Shown piece by piece: positions 1 to 9,965 of a stretch of DNA of 64,000 nt. How positions within the stretch are numbered: position 1 is the first letter of the stretch; each line of letters starts with the position of its first letter. The stretch lies in NCBI RefSeq assembly GCF_001514495.1, contig NZ_BCNM01000012.1, positions 182,338-246,337 on the forward strand. The letters are read 5' to 3'. Both the position numbers and the translations under genes were made by a program. The DNA is from Paenibacillus pabuli NBRC 13638. Its GTDB lineage: Bacteria; Bacillota; Bacilli; Paenibacillales; Paenibacillaceae. The notes beneath the pieces are model-generated. The model saw only the letters and a list, made by a program, of their open reading frames with translations, had not been told where the DNA came from and searched no databases.

Positions 1-796
1 TGGTATCTCCCACCTGATGTCCATAGGTATCATTGATGGATTTGAAGTTGTCAATATCCATTAGAGCCAGGTGAAGACTCATTCCATTAGTGGCATACTC
101 AAACGCTTTTTCATAATAGTCCTTAAAGGAGCTTTGATTATACAGTTTGGTTAACCCGTCTGTCTTGGATTCCTTGCTCATAATCGCGTTTCGCACAATC
201 AGATCCTGTTTGGCAAGCATACTGGCCTGAAGATCATCCAGAACCTCGACGCCGCTCGTAACAATCAGTTGTGCAACATATGTACCTACAATGAGAAAAG
301 CCGGAATGGAAACCATATCAAACGAGGACAAGTAGAGCCGATAGGTTGGTTCACAGAGAACGATGAGATAGCCAATGATCTGCATGAGGCATACCATCCA
401 TACCCTCTTCTTGCTGAAGAACAGAACCGAAGCGAAGATCGGCAGCAGACAAATGGCTAATATGATCCGAATATCATAATTAACATGAATGATGGTCCAG
501 GCTATGATCGTGCTGGCGATGGACATGGAATAGAAGGAAACCGAACTGAAATGGTGTTCCACCCAACTGGCAATCAGAATAGCTAGAGTGCTGGCTAAGG
601 TAGGCCAAAATAAAACATGGATCATAAAATCTTCCGGAGTGCGATCATAATCCAGAAACTGAAAGCAGCCTATTTGAATGACAACATGCGTTAAAACGAC
701 AACCCAGTATGCACGAAGCATTTTTTTGATCCATTTGGAATGCTTGAATTCGTAACCCGTTGGAATATGGTTGCTATGTAAGTTGGGAATCTTCAA
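1..796 (-). CDS. Membrane diguanylate cyclase (GGDEF), partial
   Basis: The minus strand is open from 796 to the left edge, giving about 265 residues of an incomplete protein. The N-terminal ~190 residues hold several hydrophobic membrane-spanning stretches. A short linker leads into the start of a GGDEF domain, recognised by the typical entry DGLTKLYN and the metal-binding LMDIDNFKSIND segment near the left edge. The GGDEF signature and product-binding residues lie outside the window, so activity cannot be judged. GGDEF proteins make cyclic di-GMP from two GTP, here at the membrane. I chose the TTG at 796 because AGCGGTGA lies about 5 bases upstream; the frame stays open to a TAA near 890, so a GTG further upstream is possible. 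It is divergent from the DUF11 gene. Confidence 0.85.
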   Translation of the reverse strand, partial: MKIPNLHSNHIPTGYEFKHSKWIKKMLRAYWVVVLTHVVIQIGCFQFLDYDRTPEDFMIHVLFWPTLASTLAILIASWVEHHFSSVSFYSMSIASTIIAWTIIHVNYDIRIILAICLLPIFASVLFFSKKRVWMVCLMQIIGYLIVLCEPTYRLYLSSFDMVSIPAFLIVGTYVAQLIVTSGVEVLDDLQASMLAKQDLIVRNAIMSKESKTDGLTKLYNQSSFKDYYEKAFEYATNGMSLHLALMDIDNFKSINDTYGHQVGDT

Positions 797-1028
797 ATTA
801 TCACCGCTGACTGCATCATAATGATACGACAGACATCGCTCTCGTATAATCTGATTATAGAACACATTGTGCGAAACGCAATCATTTAATTATGAAATGG
901 AAACAAAGCTTACATAAATGCAAAGAACATAAAGTAATTATTGGGGACAAACAAAAAATCAAATGAGGCTCATAGACTTTATATGAAGGCTCCAATTCAT
1001 ATGATTGCAATTATGTGATGAAGGGGAG

Positions 1029-4000
1029 GTGAGATCAATTCCTCTTATCGTTCGTTCAACCGTTAACGCTACGGGAGCAATTACATTTACAGGTAACACG
1101 CTTGGACTGAGTCGTTCAGAAACTGCAGGGGTACCAGGGACGCAGGACAGTATTGGAGGATTTACCACAACCAACACCAGCGCTCAATACGGCACCTACC
1201 CTCCAGGAACCACAAGCCTGTATCAGAGCAACAGTTCAGCGGCTATACTCGTCCTTCCAGCGGGCAGCACCGTCTTTTATGCAGAATTGATCTGGGGCGG
1301 TAGTTACATCAATGGAACAGTCAATTTAAGTGCTGCAATTAACAATCCGGTTACGTTTACTACTCCCGCAGGAACTTTCAGTGTTACCCCTGATCCAGCT
1401 ACCTACAATCAATTTGATCTGGGGAACGGCGCTGCCGGCTATGTGCGTTCAGCCAATGTTACTTCGCTTGTACAAAATGGGGGAGCCGGTACATATACCA
1501 CCGGAGCAGTTGTAGGAACGATTGTCATCACTAATGATTCTACAGCCAATCATGCAGGCTGGACACTTGGAGTCATTTATCAGAACCCCAGCCTGCCCTT
1601 TCGCAACATGTCCTTGCGTGCAGGTGGGGTACTGGTTCAAGCCGCCTCTCCACCTGTTGTTACTACACTGACTGGATTTGCCACGCCACTTTCGGGTGCA
1701 TTGGGAGGGAGAGCCCTGTTCAGTGCGCAGGAGGGTGATGCGAACCGGACCGGGGATCAGGCATTATTCGGGCCGACTTCAGCGACATCGGTTGCCTTGT
1801 CCGGGCCCAATAATCTGGCTGCGAACTTTTTTGCTTCCCAAATCAACGGAGATACCGGAGCGCTTAATACCACGGGGACTTTCGGCACGCGAAACCAGAC
1901 GAACGGGGCCCCAGGCACCAATATTATCGGTGGACGTCAAGGCTGGGATATTACCAATGTGGATGTGTCTGCGAGACTGATTAACAACCAATCTTCTGCT
2001 GTATTAACGCTGACGACCTCTGGGGATGCATACATTGTCAACGCCAATGCGATTCAGGTGGATATCAATGCTCCCAAAATTACAGTGGCCAAGGCATCTG
2101 TTGCCTCCGGCGCGGTAGCGGGAGATAGTGTTCTCTATACCGTTACCGTCAGCAATGCAGGTACTGCGAGTGCAGCCAGTGTAGTCTTATCCGATTCACT
2201 TCCTGCAGGTCTTACCTTTATTCCAGGCAGTGTCACGGTTGCTGGGATACCCCGCCCGACACTCGATGTAACCGCCGGCATTCCGCTGGGTTCATTAAAC
2301 CTGTCCAGCAGCATCGTAGTCACCTATCGTGCGCTCATTGGTCAGGATGCAAGCATATTGCAGCTGGTAAATTCAGCGAATGCCGCTTTTACGTTTCAAA
2401 GTGTGGCAGGGGGGTCAGTGATTACGGGAGTTATCCCGTCCAATAACTCCACCCTTACTGTTTATTCGCCAAACCTGTCCATTGTGAAGTCGGCGAGTAC
2501 AACCAATGCCACGGTGGGTAGCCAGGTCACATATACGCTTCAGGTGAACAACAGAGGGAATGTTGCTGCCAACGTAACATTAACGGATAACATTCCGAGT
2601 GGCAGTTCGTATGTCGCAGGCAGCTTCCGACTGAATGGAAATGTGATTGCAGGTGCCAATCCTGCGACTGGTGTTAATCTGGGGAGTCTCGCAACTGGAA
2701 GCACCAATACCGTAACTTTCCAGGTGCTTGTAACAAGCTTGCCCTCGCCTCCAACCCTTGTGGATCAAGCTACGGGCTCCTATTCATTCAACTCGCCTGA
2801 CGGTCGGACCATTACTGGCACAGTAGCCTCGAACACGTTGACGGTACCGGTTAGTTTACCAAATGTTACAACGGTAAAATCGGCTTCAGTCACCGATGTT
2901 GCTGTGGGAGAGACGTTTACTTACACCGTGATTACAACCAACGCAGGCACCGAGGCGATTAATAATGCGATACTTACGGATCCTCTGCCTGTCGGTATAA
3001 TCTTTGTGCCCGGCAGTGTGACTGTCAGGGGAACTGTCGTATCATCGGCCAATCCGAGCAGTGGAGTTTCACTAGGAACGCTGGCGGCCGGGAGTTCTGC
3101 GACGGTCACGTTTCAGGTTGTTGTTCAGTCCCTGCCTGCATCAGGGTCGCTAGTCAACCGAGCTGTAGTGTCTTATAGCTCGGGGTCGTTCACAGGGATT
3201 TCCAACTCCAATTCCATTACAACTCCCGTATACCAGGCAGTAATCGGCATCAACAAGTCCGCGAGCCAAACCAACGCGACATTGGGCGATCAGCTTGCAT
3301 ACACCCTTGTGGTAACGAACAGCGGGAACATAGCGACTCAAACGACTGTGACTGATACGATTCCGGCAGGCCTGACGCTTGTCCCGGATTCGGTAACCGT
3401 GAATGGTACTGCGCGTCCTGGAACCAGCCCTTTGACCGGGATAACAGTGGGCAGTCTCCTGCCGGGAGCTACGGCCACGGTGGTGTTTCGCGCTACACTC
3501 AATACGCTCCCGTCTCCGCCAACACTGGAGAATCAGGGGACTGCAAGTTATACGTACCAGCTTCCGAGTGGACGTACTCTCTCAGGCAGCAGCATATCCA
3601 ATGTCGTTCGCATACCTGCATCGAGTCCCAATATATCCATCAGCAAAACAGTAAATACGCCGGACGCCACTGTAGGCGATGTACTTACCTACACGGTCAT
3701 TGCAACAAATGCAGGGGGCAGTGCGGTACAAAATCTGGTGATCTCGGATACGCCAACCGGCTCGGAGTTTGTCTCCGGCAGTGTCACCATTAATGGAACT
3801 GCCGCTAGGAATGCAAGTCCAGTTTCGGGCATTGCTGTTGGAACATTGAACAGCTCAAGCAGCGTTACGGTGACCTACCAGACAAGAGTGACATCTGTTC
3901 CGTCCACAGGTGCGGTCAGCAACCGGGCAAGTGCAGCATTTACGTCAGGCAGTTTTAGTGGTGTTTCTTCGTCCGTCACGGTGAATACCCCTATATTCCA

Positions 4001-7000
4001 GCCTGTAATCCAAGTGGTCAAAGCAGCCAGTACATCGAATTTGACGGTTGGGGATTCCTTTAATTACTCCATCCAAATCAACAATTCAGGCAACATTGCC
4101 GCAAGTGTTACTTTGACGGATCCCATTCCTGCGGGAGCTGTATTCAGTACGAACAGCGTCATTATTAATGGCGTACCTACACCAGGTGTAAGCCCGGAAA
4201 CGGGAATTAATCTGGGGGCGATCGCTGCAGGCTCAAGCGTAACGGTCACCTTTGTTGCAACGGTCACAAGTTTGCCTGATTCAAGGCAGTTGACTAACCA
4301 GGCGGTTGCATCTTTCACCTATACTCTTCCGAGTGGGAGAACGGTAGCTGGTTTCCTGTCATCGAATACGATAACCATTCCCGTATCCCTGCCCAATGTA
4401 ACGATTGTAAACAGTGATAATGTAGAGTACGGAGTAGTCGGGGATGTCATCCAGTACACATCAGTTATACGAAATAACGGGACAGTAGCTGTAAACAATG
4501 TGATATATGTCAACCCTCTTCCTCCGAATACCCCATTTGTACCCGGAAGCGTCATTGTGAACGGGACTTCATTCCCGCTCTCCAATCCGACCGCCGGTAT
4601 TCCAATCGGTACGTTGGCTCCTGGAGCCGAGGTTACCGTAACTTTTGAGGTGACGATTACTATGCCGATCCCTTCACAGATTAACAATCAGTCGACGGTC
4701 AGCTTCACATCCGGTTCATTTTCGGGGTCATCATCATCCAATACAACACAGACTCCGGTCATCCAACCGCAAATATCTCTCGTCAAAACAGCGAATACCG
4801 TAAATGCGACTGTAGGTGACACGGTTGTGTACACGGTAAACGTAAGCAACACAGGCAATCTGGAGGCAAATGTTACGTTGACAGATACCATTCCTGCCGC
4901 AACGACTTTAGTATCCAACAGCGTGGTGGTATCCGGTGTGCCGCAGCCTGGAGCGACACCAGGTACGGGCATTCCCGTAGGCATTGTGGCAGCTGGAGCG
5001 ACAGCTGTTGTCACGTTCGCTGTGGTTGTAGATTCACTTCCATCTCCGCAGCAGCTTAGCAATGTTGCTACATCGTCCTTTACGTTTACACCTCCTGACG
5101 GACGAACGTTAACCGGAACAGCGACTTCGAATACGCTGACGTTCCCCGTTTCGTCTCCAAACGTTGCCGTGGTTAAAAGTACAGCTTTGACTGCGGCTAC
5201 GGTAGGCGATACAGTCACTTATTCCATTCTGGTAACGAACAGCGGAATTGCACCAGTGAACAATATTCAGTTTTCGGACCCGATTCCAGCCGGAGCATCC
5301 TTTGTCACAGGGAGTGTCACCGTGAATGGGGTTGCGCAGCCCGCAGCCAATCCGGCAGGGGGGATATCGCTCGGTACATTGGGACCCGGAACGTCAGCGA
5401 CAGTCACGTTCAGTATCCGTGTCGACGCGATCCCGCCAAGTAATCAGTTGAGCAATCGCTCTACTGTCAGTTTTACCTCAGGTACATTCTCAAGCACGAC
5501 CTTTTCGAATACCGTGGTCACTCCGGTGTACCAGCCTATTCTTTCAGCGCAAAAAGCAGCCAGTACACAAAATGCTACCGTTGGGGATACCGTAAGCTAT
5601 ACGGTAACCGTCACCAATCAGGGGAATTATGGTGCTCAGATTATTCTGACAGACAATATCCCTGCAGGGACCAGTCTCGTTACTAACAGTGTCATTGTAA
5701 ATGGTCAGCCATTGCCTGCCGCCAATCCTGCAACAGGCATTCCAGCAGGCAATGTCGCTGCCGGGGCAACCACAACGATTACCTTTTCGGTGGTTATTGA
5801 TACGTTGCCAAACCCTCAACAGCTGGTGAATCAGGCTTCGGTAGCTCTATCGTATACATTGCCTGACGGTCGCAACATCACGGGATCTGTACTATCTAAC
5901 GTACTGACCATTACCGTATCGGCACCGGATGTCGAAGTGGTCAAATCCACAACTTCTACAGCTGTATCTGTTGGTGATGTCGTCACGTACAGCATCGCTG
6001 TAACCAACAACGGCATTGCGACGGTCAGTAATGTGGTCTTCACGGATGCATTGCCGACAAGTACCGTTCTTGCGCCCAGCGGCGTGTTTGTCGATGGTGT
6101 TCTGCGCCCTGGCGCCAATCCTTCTACGGGAATAACACTTGGTTCGATCGCACCGGGAGTTACCGTGACTGTTGTATTTAGTGTGCAGGTTACGGCACTC
6201 CCGGCAAGTGCAGTATTAAACAATCAGTCCACGGTTAGCTTTACATCAGGTGCTTTCTCAGCTACCACATTTTCCAATACGGTTACAACTCCGGTCTATC
6301 AACCCATTCTGTCAGCAGTCAAAACGGGAGATCAGACATTAGCCACAGTAGGGGATACCGTTGTGTACAGCATCGCCATCTCCAATGCCGGGAACTATGG
6401 GGCATCCGTCACGTTGACCGATACCATCCCGGCAGGAACAGAGCTTGTGCCGAATAGTGTTATTATTAACGGGGCATCTGCACCAGGAGCTGATCCGGCC
6501 TCAGGGATTCCTCTGGGTGTAGTCTCGACAACAACGACCGTCATGTTTTCGGTTGTGATTGTTACTCTTCCCTTGAGTCAGTCGATAATTAATCAGGCTT
6601 CGGCAACATACTCCTATACACTGCCAGACGGAAGAACACTGGGAGGCAGCATTTCCTCAAACGCTCTCAATATCCAGGTATCTTCTCCGAATGTCAGTGT
6701 GGTGAAGACGACTCCGGCAGTCGATGCTGTTGTTGGCGATACCATTGTATATGAAATGGTTGTGACCAATAACGGAATAGATCCCGTAAACAACGTGGTG
6801 CTGACCGATCCAATCGATCCAGCCGTAACCTTTGTAGCAGGCAGTGTTCTGGTGGATGGTGTTCCGCGTGCCTCGGCAAACCCGGCACTGGGCATCTCGC
6901 TTGGTACCTTGGCGCCTGGAGCATCTGTAGCCGTATCGTATGCGGTACGGGTTAATACACTGCCTTCACCGCCGCAAGTGAGCAGTCAGTCATCCGTAAG

Positions 7001-7739
7001 TTTTACATCAGGTGTTTTCTCGGGGGCAGCCTACTCGAATACGGTGATAACGCCAATTTATCAGCCAATCATTGGCTTAACCAAAACAGCGAGCACCTCC
7101 AATGCGACCATTGGTGACACCATCGTCTACTCTTTCTCCATTAACAACAGTGGAAATCTTGCAGTGAATTTGACATTAACGGATAACATTCCAGATGGAG
7201 CCGTGCTGCTTCCAAACAGTGTCCTGATTGATGGCGTTCCTCAACCAGGTGCTAATCCGGAAGCAGGCATTGTTGTTGGTACCATTCCACCTGGAGGGTC
7301 CGTTAACGTAACGGTTACACTTGAAGTGACTGTGGATACATTGCCACAGAATCAGCAGCTGGTAAATCAGGGCGTAGCCAGCTATACATTTAGTCCACCC
7401 GATGGCCGTGTGTTGACGGGATCTGTATCCTCCAACGTTCTGGTGATTCCGGTATCTGCTCCAAATGTGACTGTTGTCAAAAGCACAGACGCCATTGATG
7501 CTGTTGTCGGCGATGTGATCACTTATACGGTTGTTGTTACCAATAGCGGCATTGAAGCGGTTAATAATGTGGTCATGGTAGACCCTGTGCCAACTGGCAC
7601 CGTGTTTGTGCCGGGAAGTGTTACGGTGGACGGGGTCTCAAGGCCTACGGGGAATCCAAATACAGGGATAACGCTTGGTTCGATTGCTGCCGACACTTCA
7701 GTTACCGTTACATTTAGAGTAGAGGTTGTGGTGATATGA
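1029..7739 (+). CDS. Giant DUF11-repeat protein, N-terminal part
   Basis: A protein of about 2,236 residues rich in Ser, Thr, Val, Asn and Gly. Residues 1-340 form a non-repetitive head region. After it come 15 DUF11-type beta-sandwich repeats of ~125-130 residues, each entering with VGDxVxYxVxVxNxGN/I and followed by LTDxIPAG and GSVxVNG motifs. Two repeat types alternate (see the repeat entry). There is no signal peptide, sortase motif or membrane anchor. Related Paenibacillus proteins typically begin near SIPLIV, so the start is close to 1029. The GTG there lies inside the strong SD GGGGAGGTGA; the upstream ATG at 1005 has no SD, and an ATT at 1038 is ideally spaced. The ORF stops in the middle of repeat 15 and overlaps the next ORF by ATGA. 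Function is unknown; a surface or spore-associated structural role is a guess. Confidence 0.8.
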   Translation: MRSIPLIVRSTVNATGAITFTGNTLGLSRSETAGVPGTQDSIGGFTTTNTSAQYGTYPPGTTSLYQSNSSAAILVLPAGSTVFYAELIWGGSYINGTVNLSAAINNPVTFTTPAGTFSVTPDPATYNQFDLGNGAAGYVRSANVTSLVQNGGAGTYTTGAVVGTIVITNDSTANHAGWTLGVIYQNPSLPFRNMSLRAGGVLVQAASPPVVTTLTGFATPLSGALGGRALFSAQEGDANRTGDQALFGPTSATSVALSGPNNLAANFFASQINGDTGALNTTGTFGTRNQTNGAPGTNIIGGRQGWDITNVDVSARLINNQSSAVLTLTTSGDAYIVNANAIQVDINAPKITVAKASVASGAVAGDSVLYTVTVSNAGTASAASVVLSDSLPAGLTFIPGSVTVAGIPRPTLDVTAGIPLGSLNLSSSIVVTYRALIGQDASILQLVNSANAAFTFQSVAGGSVITGVIPSNNSTLTVYSPNLSIVKSASTTNATVGSQVTYTLQVNNRGNVAANVTLTDNIPSGSSYVAGSFRLNGNVIAGANPATGVNLGSLATGSTNTVTFQVLVTSLPSPPTLVDQATGSYSFNSPDGRTITGTVASNTLTVPVSLPNVTTVKSASVTDVAVGETFTYTVITTNAGTEAINNAILTDPLPVGIIFVPGSVTVRGTVVSSANPSSGVSLGTLAAGSSATVTFQVVVQSLPASGSLVNRAVVSYSSGSFTGISNSNSITTPVYQAVIGINKSASQTNATLGDQLAYTLVVTNSGNIATQTTVTDTIPAGLTLVPDSVTVNGTARPGTSPLTGITVGSLLPGATATVVFRATLNTLPSPPTLENQGTASYTYQLPSGRTLSGSSISNVVRIPASSPNISISKTVNTPDATVGDVLTYTVIATNAGGSAVQNLVISDTPTGSEFVSGSVTINGTAARNASPVSGIAVGTLNSSSSVTVTYQTRVTSVPSTGAVSNRASAAFTSGSFSGVSSSVTVNTPIFQPVIQVVKAASTSNLTVGDSFNYSIQINNSGNIAASVTLTDPIPAGAVFSTNSVIINGVPTPGVSPETGINLGAIAAGSSVTVTFVATVTSLPDSRQLTNQAVASFTYTLPSGRTVAGFLSSNTITIPVSLPNVTIVNSDNVEYGVVGDVIQYTSVIRNNGTVAVNNVIYVNPLPPNTPFVPGSVIVNGTSFPLSNPTAGIPIGTLAPGAEVTVTFEVTITMPIPSQINNQSTVSFTSGSFSGSSSSNTTQTPVIQPQISLVKTANTVNATVGDTVVYTVNVSNTGNLEANVTLTDTIPAATTLVSNSVVVSGVPQPGATPGTGIPVGIVAAGATAVVTFAVVVDSLPSPQQLSNVATSSFTFTPPDGRTLTGTATSNTLTFPVSSPNVAVVKSTALTAATVGDTVTYSILVTNSGIAPVNNIQFSDPIPAGASFVTGSVTVNGVAQPAANPAGGISLGTLGPGTSATVTFSIRVDAIPPSNQLSNRSTVSFTSGTFSSTTFSNTVVTPVYQPILSAQKAASTQNATVGDTVSYTVTVTNQGNYGAQIILTDNIPAGTSLVTNSVIVNGQPLPAANPATGIPAGNVAAGATTTITFSVVIDTLPNPQQLVNQASVALSYTLPDGRNITGSVLSNVLTITVSAPDVEVVKSTTSTAVSVGDVVTYSIAVTNNGIATVSNVVFTDALPTSTVLAPSGVFVDGVLRPGANPSTGITLGSIAPGVTVTVVFSVQVTALPASAVLNNQSTVSFTSGAFSATTFSNTVTTPVYQPILSAVKTGDQTLATVGDTVVYSIAISNAGNYGASVTLTDTIPAGTELVPNSVIINGASAPGADPASGIPLGVVSTTTTVMFSVVIVTLPLSQSIINQASATYSYTLPDGRTLGGSISSNALNIQVSSPNVSVVKTTPAVDAVVGDTIVYEMVVTNNGIDPVNNVVLTDPIDPAVTFVAGSVLVDGVPRASANPALGISLGTLAPGASVAVSYAVRVNTLPSPPQVSSQSSVSFTSGVFSGAAYSNTVITPIYQPIIGLTKTASTSNATIGDTIVYSFSINNSGNLAVNLTLTDNIPDGAVLLPNSVLIDGVPQPGANPEAGIVVGTIPPGGSVNVTVTLEVTVDTLPQNQQLVNQGVASYTFSPPDGRVLTGSVSSNVLVIPVSAPNVTVVKSTDAIDAVVGDVITYTVVVTNSGIEAVNNVVMVDPVPTGTVFVPGSVTVDGVSRPTGNPNTGITLGSIAADTSVTVTFRVEVVVI

Positions 7740-7860
7740 GCCAAACTTCCGGTCCGTTGTCCCACTGGCTACAGAATCAGTCCCTGGTTCGGTTCAGCTC
7801 GGGTACGACTGAACTGGAACAAGTAGCATACTCCAACACGGTAGTTACACCATGGATAGG
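2460..7860 (+). repeat. Alternating two-module DUF11 tandem repeat, ~765 bp period
   Basis: Type A modules end in a PDGRTLTG-like strand before SNxLxIPV. Type B modules end in FTSGxFS before SNTVxTPV. They alternate strictly. Type A modules begin near 2469, 3234, 4000, 4765, 5530, 6297, 7060 and 7850, so the A+B unit has a period of about 765 bp (255 residues). The pattern runs unbroken across the ORF junction at 7736-7739. This points to expansion by duplication of the A+B pair rather than of single modules. Confidence 0.8.
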
Positions 7861-9442
7861 CCCCAGGCTGGAAGTTCACAAGTTCTGCAACACTGCCGAG
7901 GCTGCTCTGGGGCAGACACTAACTTACCTGATTGAAATTGAGAACTCCGGTAATTGTTCTGCCATGGTACATGTGCTTGATTCGCTTTCGTCAGACACTT
8001 CACTTCTTCCCAATAGTGTCCTTTTGGATGGAGTTCCACTACCAGGAGTATCGCCAGAGCGGGGGATACCGGGGCAGGAAGTCGTGCCCGGAGCGACGTT
8101 GCGCATTCATTTCCAGGTCATTATCGTCGGTCTCCCACCGGCCTTAAAACTGGTGAATCAAGCGAAGGTTCGATACACCTTTGTGACTCCTGAACGACGC
8201 ACGGTTGAGGGCGAAGAGAAATCCAATGTGGTGGAAGTAAGCCTCATCTCATCAAGTCTGTCGTTGGTCTTGAATGCAGATCGTACACAGACCTTTGTCG
8301 GAGATATCGTCACTTATAATCTTCTGGTGAGCAATCCTGGTTTTGTGACAGGCAATCATGCCTCGGTGACCATCCCATTGCCCAAAGGCATTGAATTTAT
8401 TCCGGGAAGTGTCATTGTAAATGAGACTTTTGTTCCCGAAACGACGCCTGATTCCGGCATTATGATAGGTGAGGTTTTGCCCGGACAATCGGCTCCTATT
8501 CAATTTCGGGTACAGGTCACGGGAGGAAGCTTAGCAGAGAGTATAACAACCCAGGCCGTGCTGGAGTACACTTCAGATGACAAGTTGGAAGTGGTGAATT
8601 CGAACGCAGCAACGTTGCAGATCATTCAGCCCCGGGTTTCAATTGTAAAAAGTGTATATCCGTCTATCGCTGCTCCTGGGGATACCGTTCATTACCAGAT
8701 CACAGTACACAATGAAGGTTCATTTGCAGTCGATGCGATCGTGACGGATTTTCTCCCGCCAGGTATGCGTTATGTTGAGGGAAGTCTCGGATGGAATGGC
8801 GTGAAGCGTGGTGGAACAAATCTGGTTAAAGGTATCAATCTGGGCACGCTGACTGCAGGATCTACAGTTAATATCCAATTTGATGTAATCCTTTTAGAGC
8901 AGGAGAAGGAACTGGAGCAGAATGCACCTCCAGTCTTCGAGCTGATAAATCAGGCTCGCCTGATTTATACATTTCGCTTACCTGATTCTCGGTCCGTGCA
9001 GCGAATCATATCCTCCAATACAGTTGTCATTCAGTTGAAGTTTCCCATCATCTGGGTCCATGTGGAAGTGAAGCCTGACCTGATCGAACGAGGAGGGAAT
9101 GTAACCTTTTACGTACATGTCACCAACACAGGATCATGGCCAGCAAGAGTGCAGTTGGCTGATGTGCTTCCGCCAGGTGCGAAATGGATCGGGAAGGCAG
9201 AAGTAAGCGAACAAGCGGTTATTTCAGTGTACTCTTCCCCAAGATATTTACATGTGGGTGAGTTGAAACCTGGAGCAGAGAGACGGATCACCTACGCTGC
9301 TCAGATTTCCCCCGCTGGACAACTGGGAATCCAGCAGGGTTTCATCACTGCAATGTATACCTACGAGTGGAATGGGCAAAGGCATTCAGGAAAGTCCATT
9401 TCGAATGTATACACCATTATTATTGAAGATGGCGATGAATAA
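7736..9442 (+). CDS. DUF11-repeat protein, C-terminal part
   Basis: A 568-residue ORF in the -1 frame relative to the preceding one, beginning at an ATG that shares ATGA with its stop. It opens inside a repeat: NQSLVRFSSG and AYSNTVVTP match the second half of the B-type repeat whose first half ends the previous ORF. Four more, more divergent DUF11 repeats follow (for example GDTVHYQITVHNEGS), then a short acidic end, EDGDE. No signal peptide or anchor is visible. It is therefore most likely the C-terminal part of one ~2,800-residue protein. The split could be a real frameshift mutation, a sequencing or assembly error, or coupled re-initiation; an AGAGG about 10 bases before the ATG leaves re-initiation possible. 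Confidence 0.75.
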   Translation: MSQTSGPLSHWLQNQSLVRFSSGTTELEQVAYSNTVVTPWIGPRLEVHKFCNTAEAALGQTLTYLIEIENSGNCSAMVHVLDSLSSDTSLLPNSVLLDGVPLPGVSPERGIPGQEVVPGATLRIHFQVIIVGLPPALKLVNQAKVRYTFVTPERRTVEGEEKSNVVEVSLISSSLSLVLNADRTQTFVGDIVTYNLLVSNPGFVTGNHASVTIPLPKGIEFIPGSVIVNETFVPETTPDSGIMIGEVLPGQSAPIQFRVQVTGGSLAESITTQAVLEYTSDDKLEVVNSNAATLQIIQPRVSIVKSVYPSIAAPGDTVHYQITVHNEGSFAVDAIVTDFLPPGMRYVEGSLGWNGVKRGGTNLVKGINLGTLTAGSTVNIQFDVILLEQEKELEQNAPPVFELINQARLIYTFRLPDSRSVQRIISSNTVVIQLKFPIIWVHVEVKPDLIERGGNVTFYVHVTNTGSWPARVQLADVLPPGAKWIGKAEVSEQAVISVYSSPRYLHVGELKPGAERRITYAAQISPAGQLGIQQGFITAMYTYEWNGQRHSGKSISNVYTIIIEDGDE

Positions 9443-9604
9443 TGGGTGACAAGAGCTTTTAGCTGTAAATGTAAGGAATTTTTTGCTTCATAATGGAGTC
9501 ATGACATTACACGAACGTGAATGAATGGTATACTAATTGAATATGACCTCGGCAAACAACCCGTGAATCGGGACGTCGGATTAGCTATAGAGGAGGCCGC
9601 TACA

Positions 9605-9862
9605 TTGGCAAAAGCAAAAGTTGCAAAAAGACCTACCCGGGATGAGTTTGAGCTTGAAGAATTGGGGAATCGGTTAGTTGAAGCATTTCATGAACGTTCG
9701 GAAGTATTGCTGACCGTATGGGGTAAGGAAGAACAGGTTCAAGGGATCATTATTAAGCTGGATTCACGTACCCGGCTTGTTCATGTAGAGTATACGGAGG
9801 AGGAATTAACGGCGAAAGTACCGTTCCTGGATATTATGCGTATTGATTCTCCACGTTATTAA
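9605..9862 (+). CDS. YolD-like protein
   Basis: A short soluble protein of 85 residues. A charged helical start (AKRPTRDEFELEELG) is followed by a beta-rich part with VQGIIIKLD, LVHVEY and a VPFLDIMRI ending, the pattern of the YolD-like family. The family is uncharacterised; members often sit beside Y-family DNA polymerase genes, but none is present here. I chose the TTG at 9605 because AGAGGAGG lies 8 bases upstream. The frame extends up to an ATG at 9521, but that start has no SD and adds a non-conserved 28 residues. It stands alone between the DUF11 gene and the YjcZ-like gene. Confidence 0.6.
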   Translation: MAKAKVAKRPTRDEFELEELGNRLVEAFHERSEVLLTVWGKEEQVQGIIIKLDSRTRLVHVEYTEEELTAKVPFLDIMRIDSPRY

Positions 9863-9965
9863 ACAGAAATGATAAATTGGATCAGAATAATTAGGGCATC
9901 CGCCCTGTCAAAAACGTTCTCTCTGCATAAGATAACCCATACCTGTTGCAGAGGAGGTACGGTCA

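Noticed and set aside
269..460. A 63-codon plus-strand ORF
   Set aside because: It lies opposite the GGDEF-protein gene, has no SD and no recognisable domain.
862..885. GTGCGAAACGC near 866 recurs inverted inside the GGDEF gene near 190
   Set aside because: A short match 650 bases apart, one copy in coding sequence; no other sign of a mobile element or site-specific recombination.
4688..5218. Long antisense ORFs across the DUF11 gene (also 4319-4687 and 5831-6223)
   Set aside because: Repetitive Thr/Val-rich sense codons produce open antisense frames; none has an SD and all mirror the repeat period.
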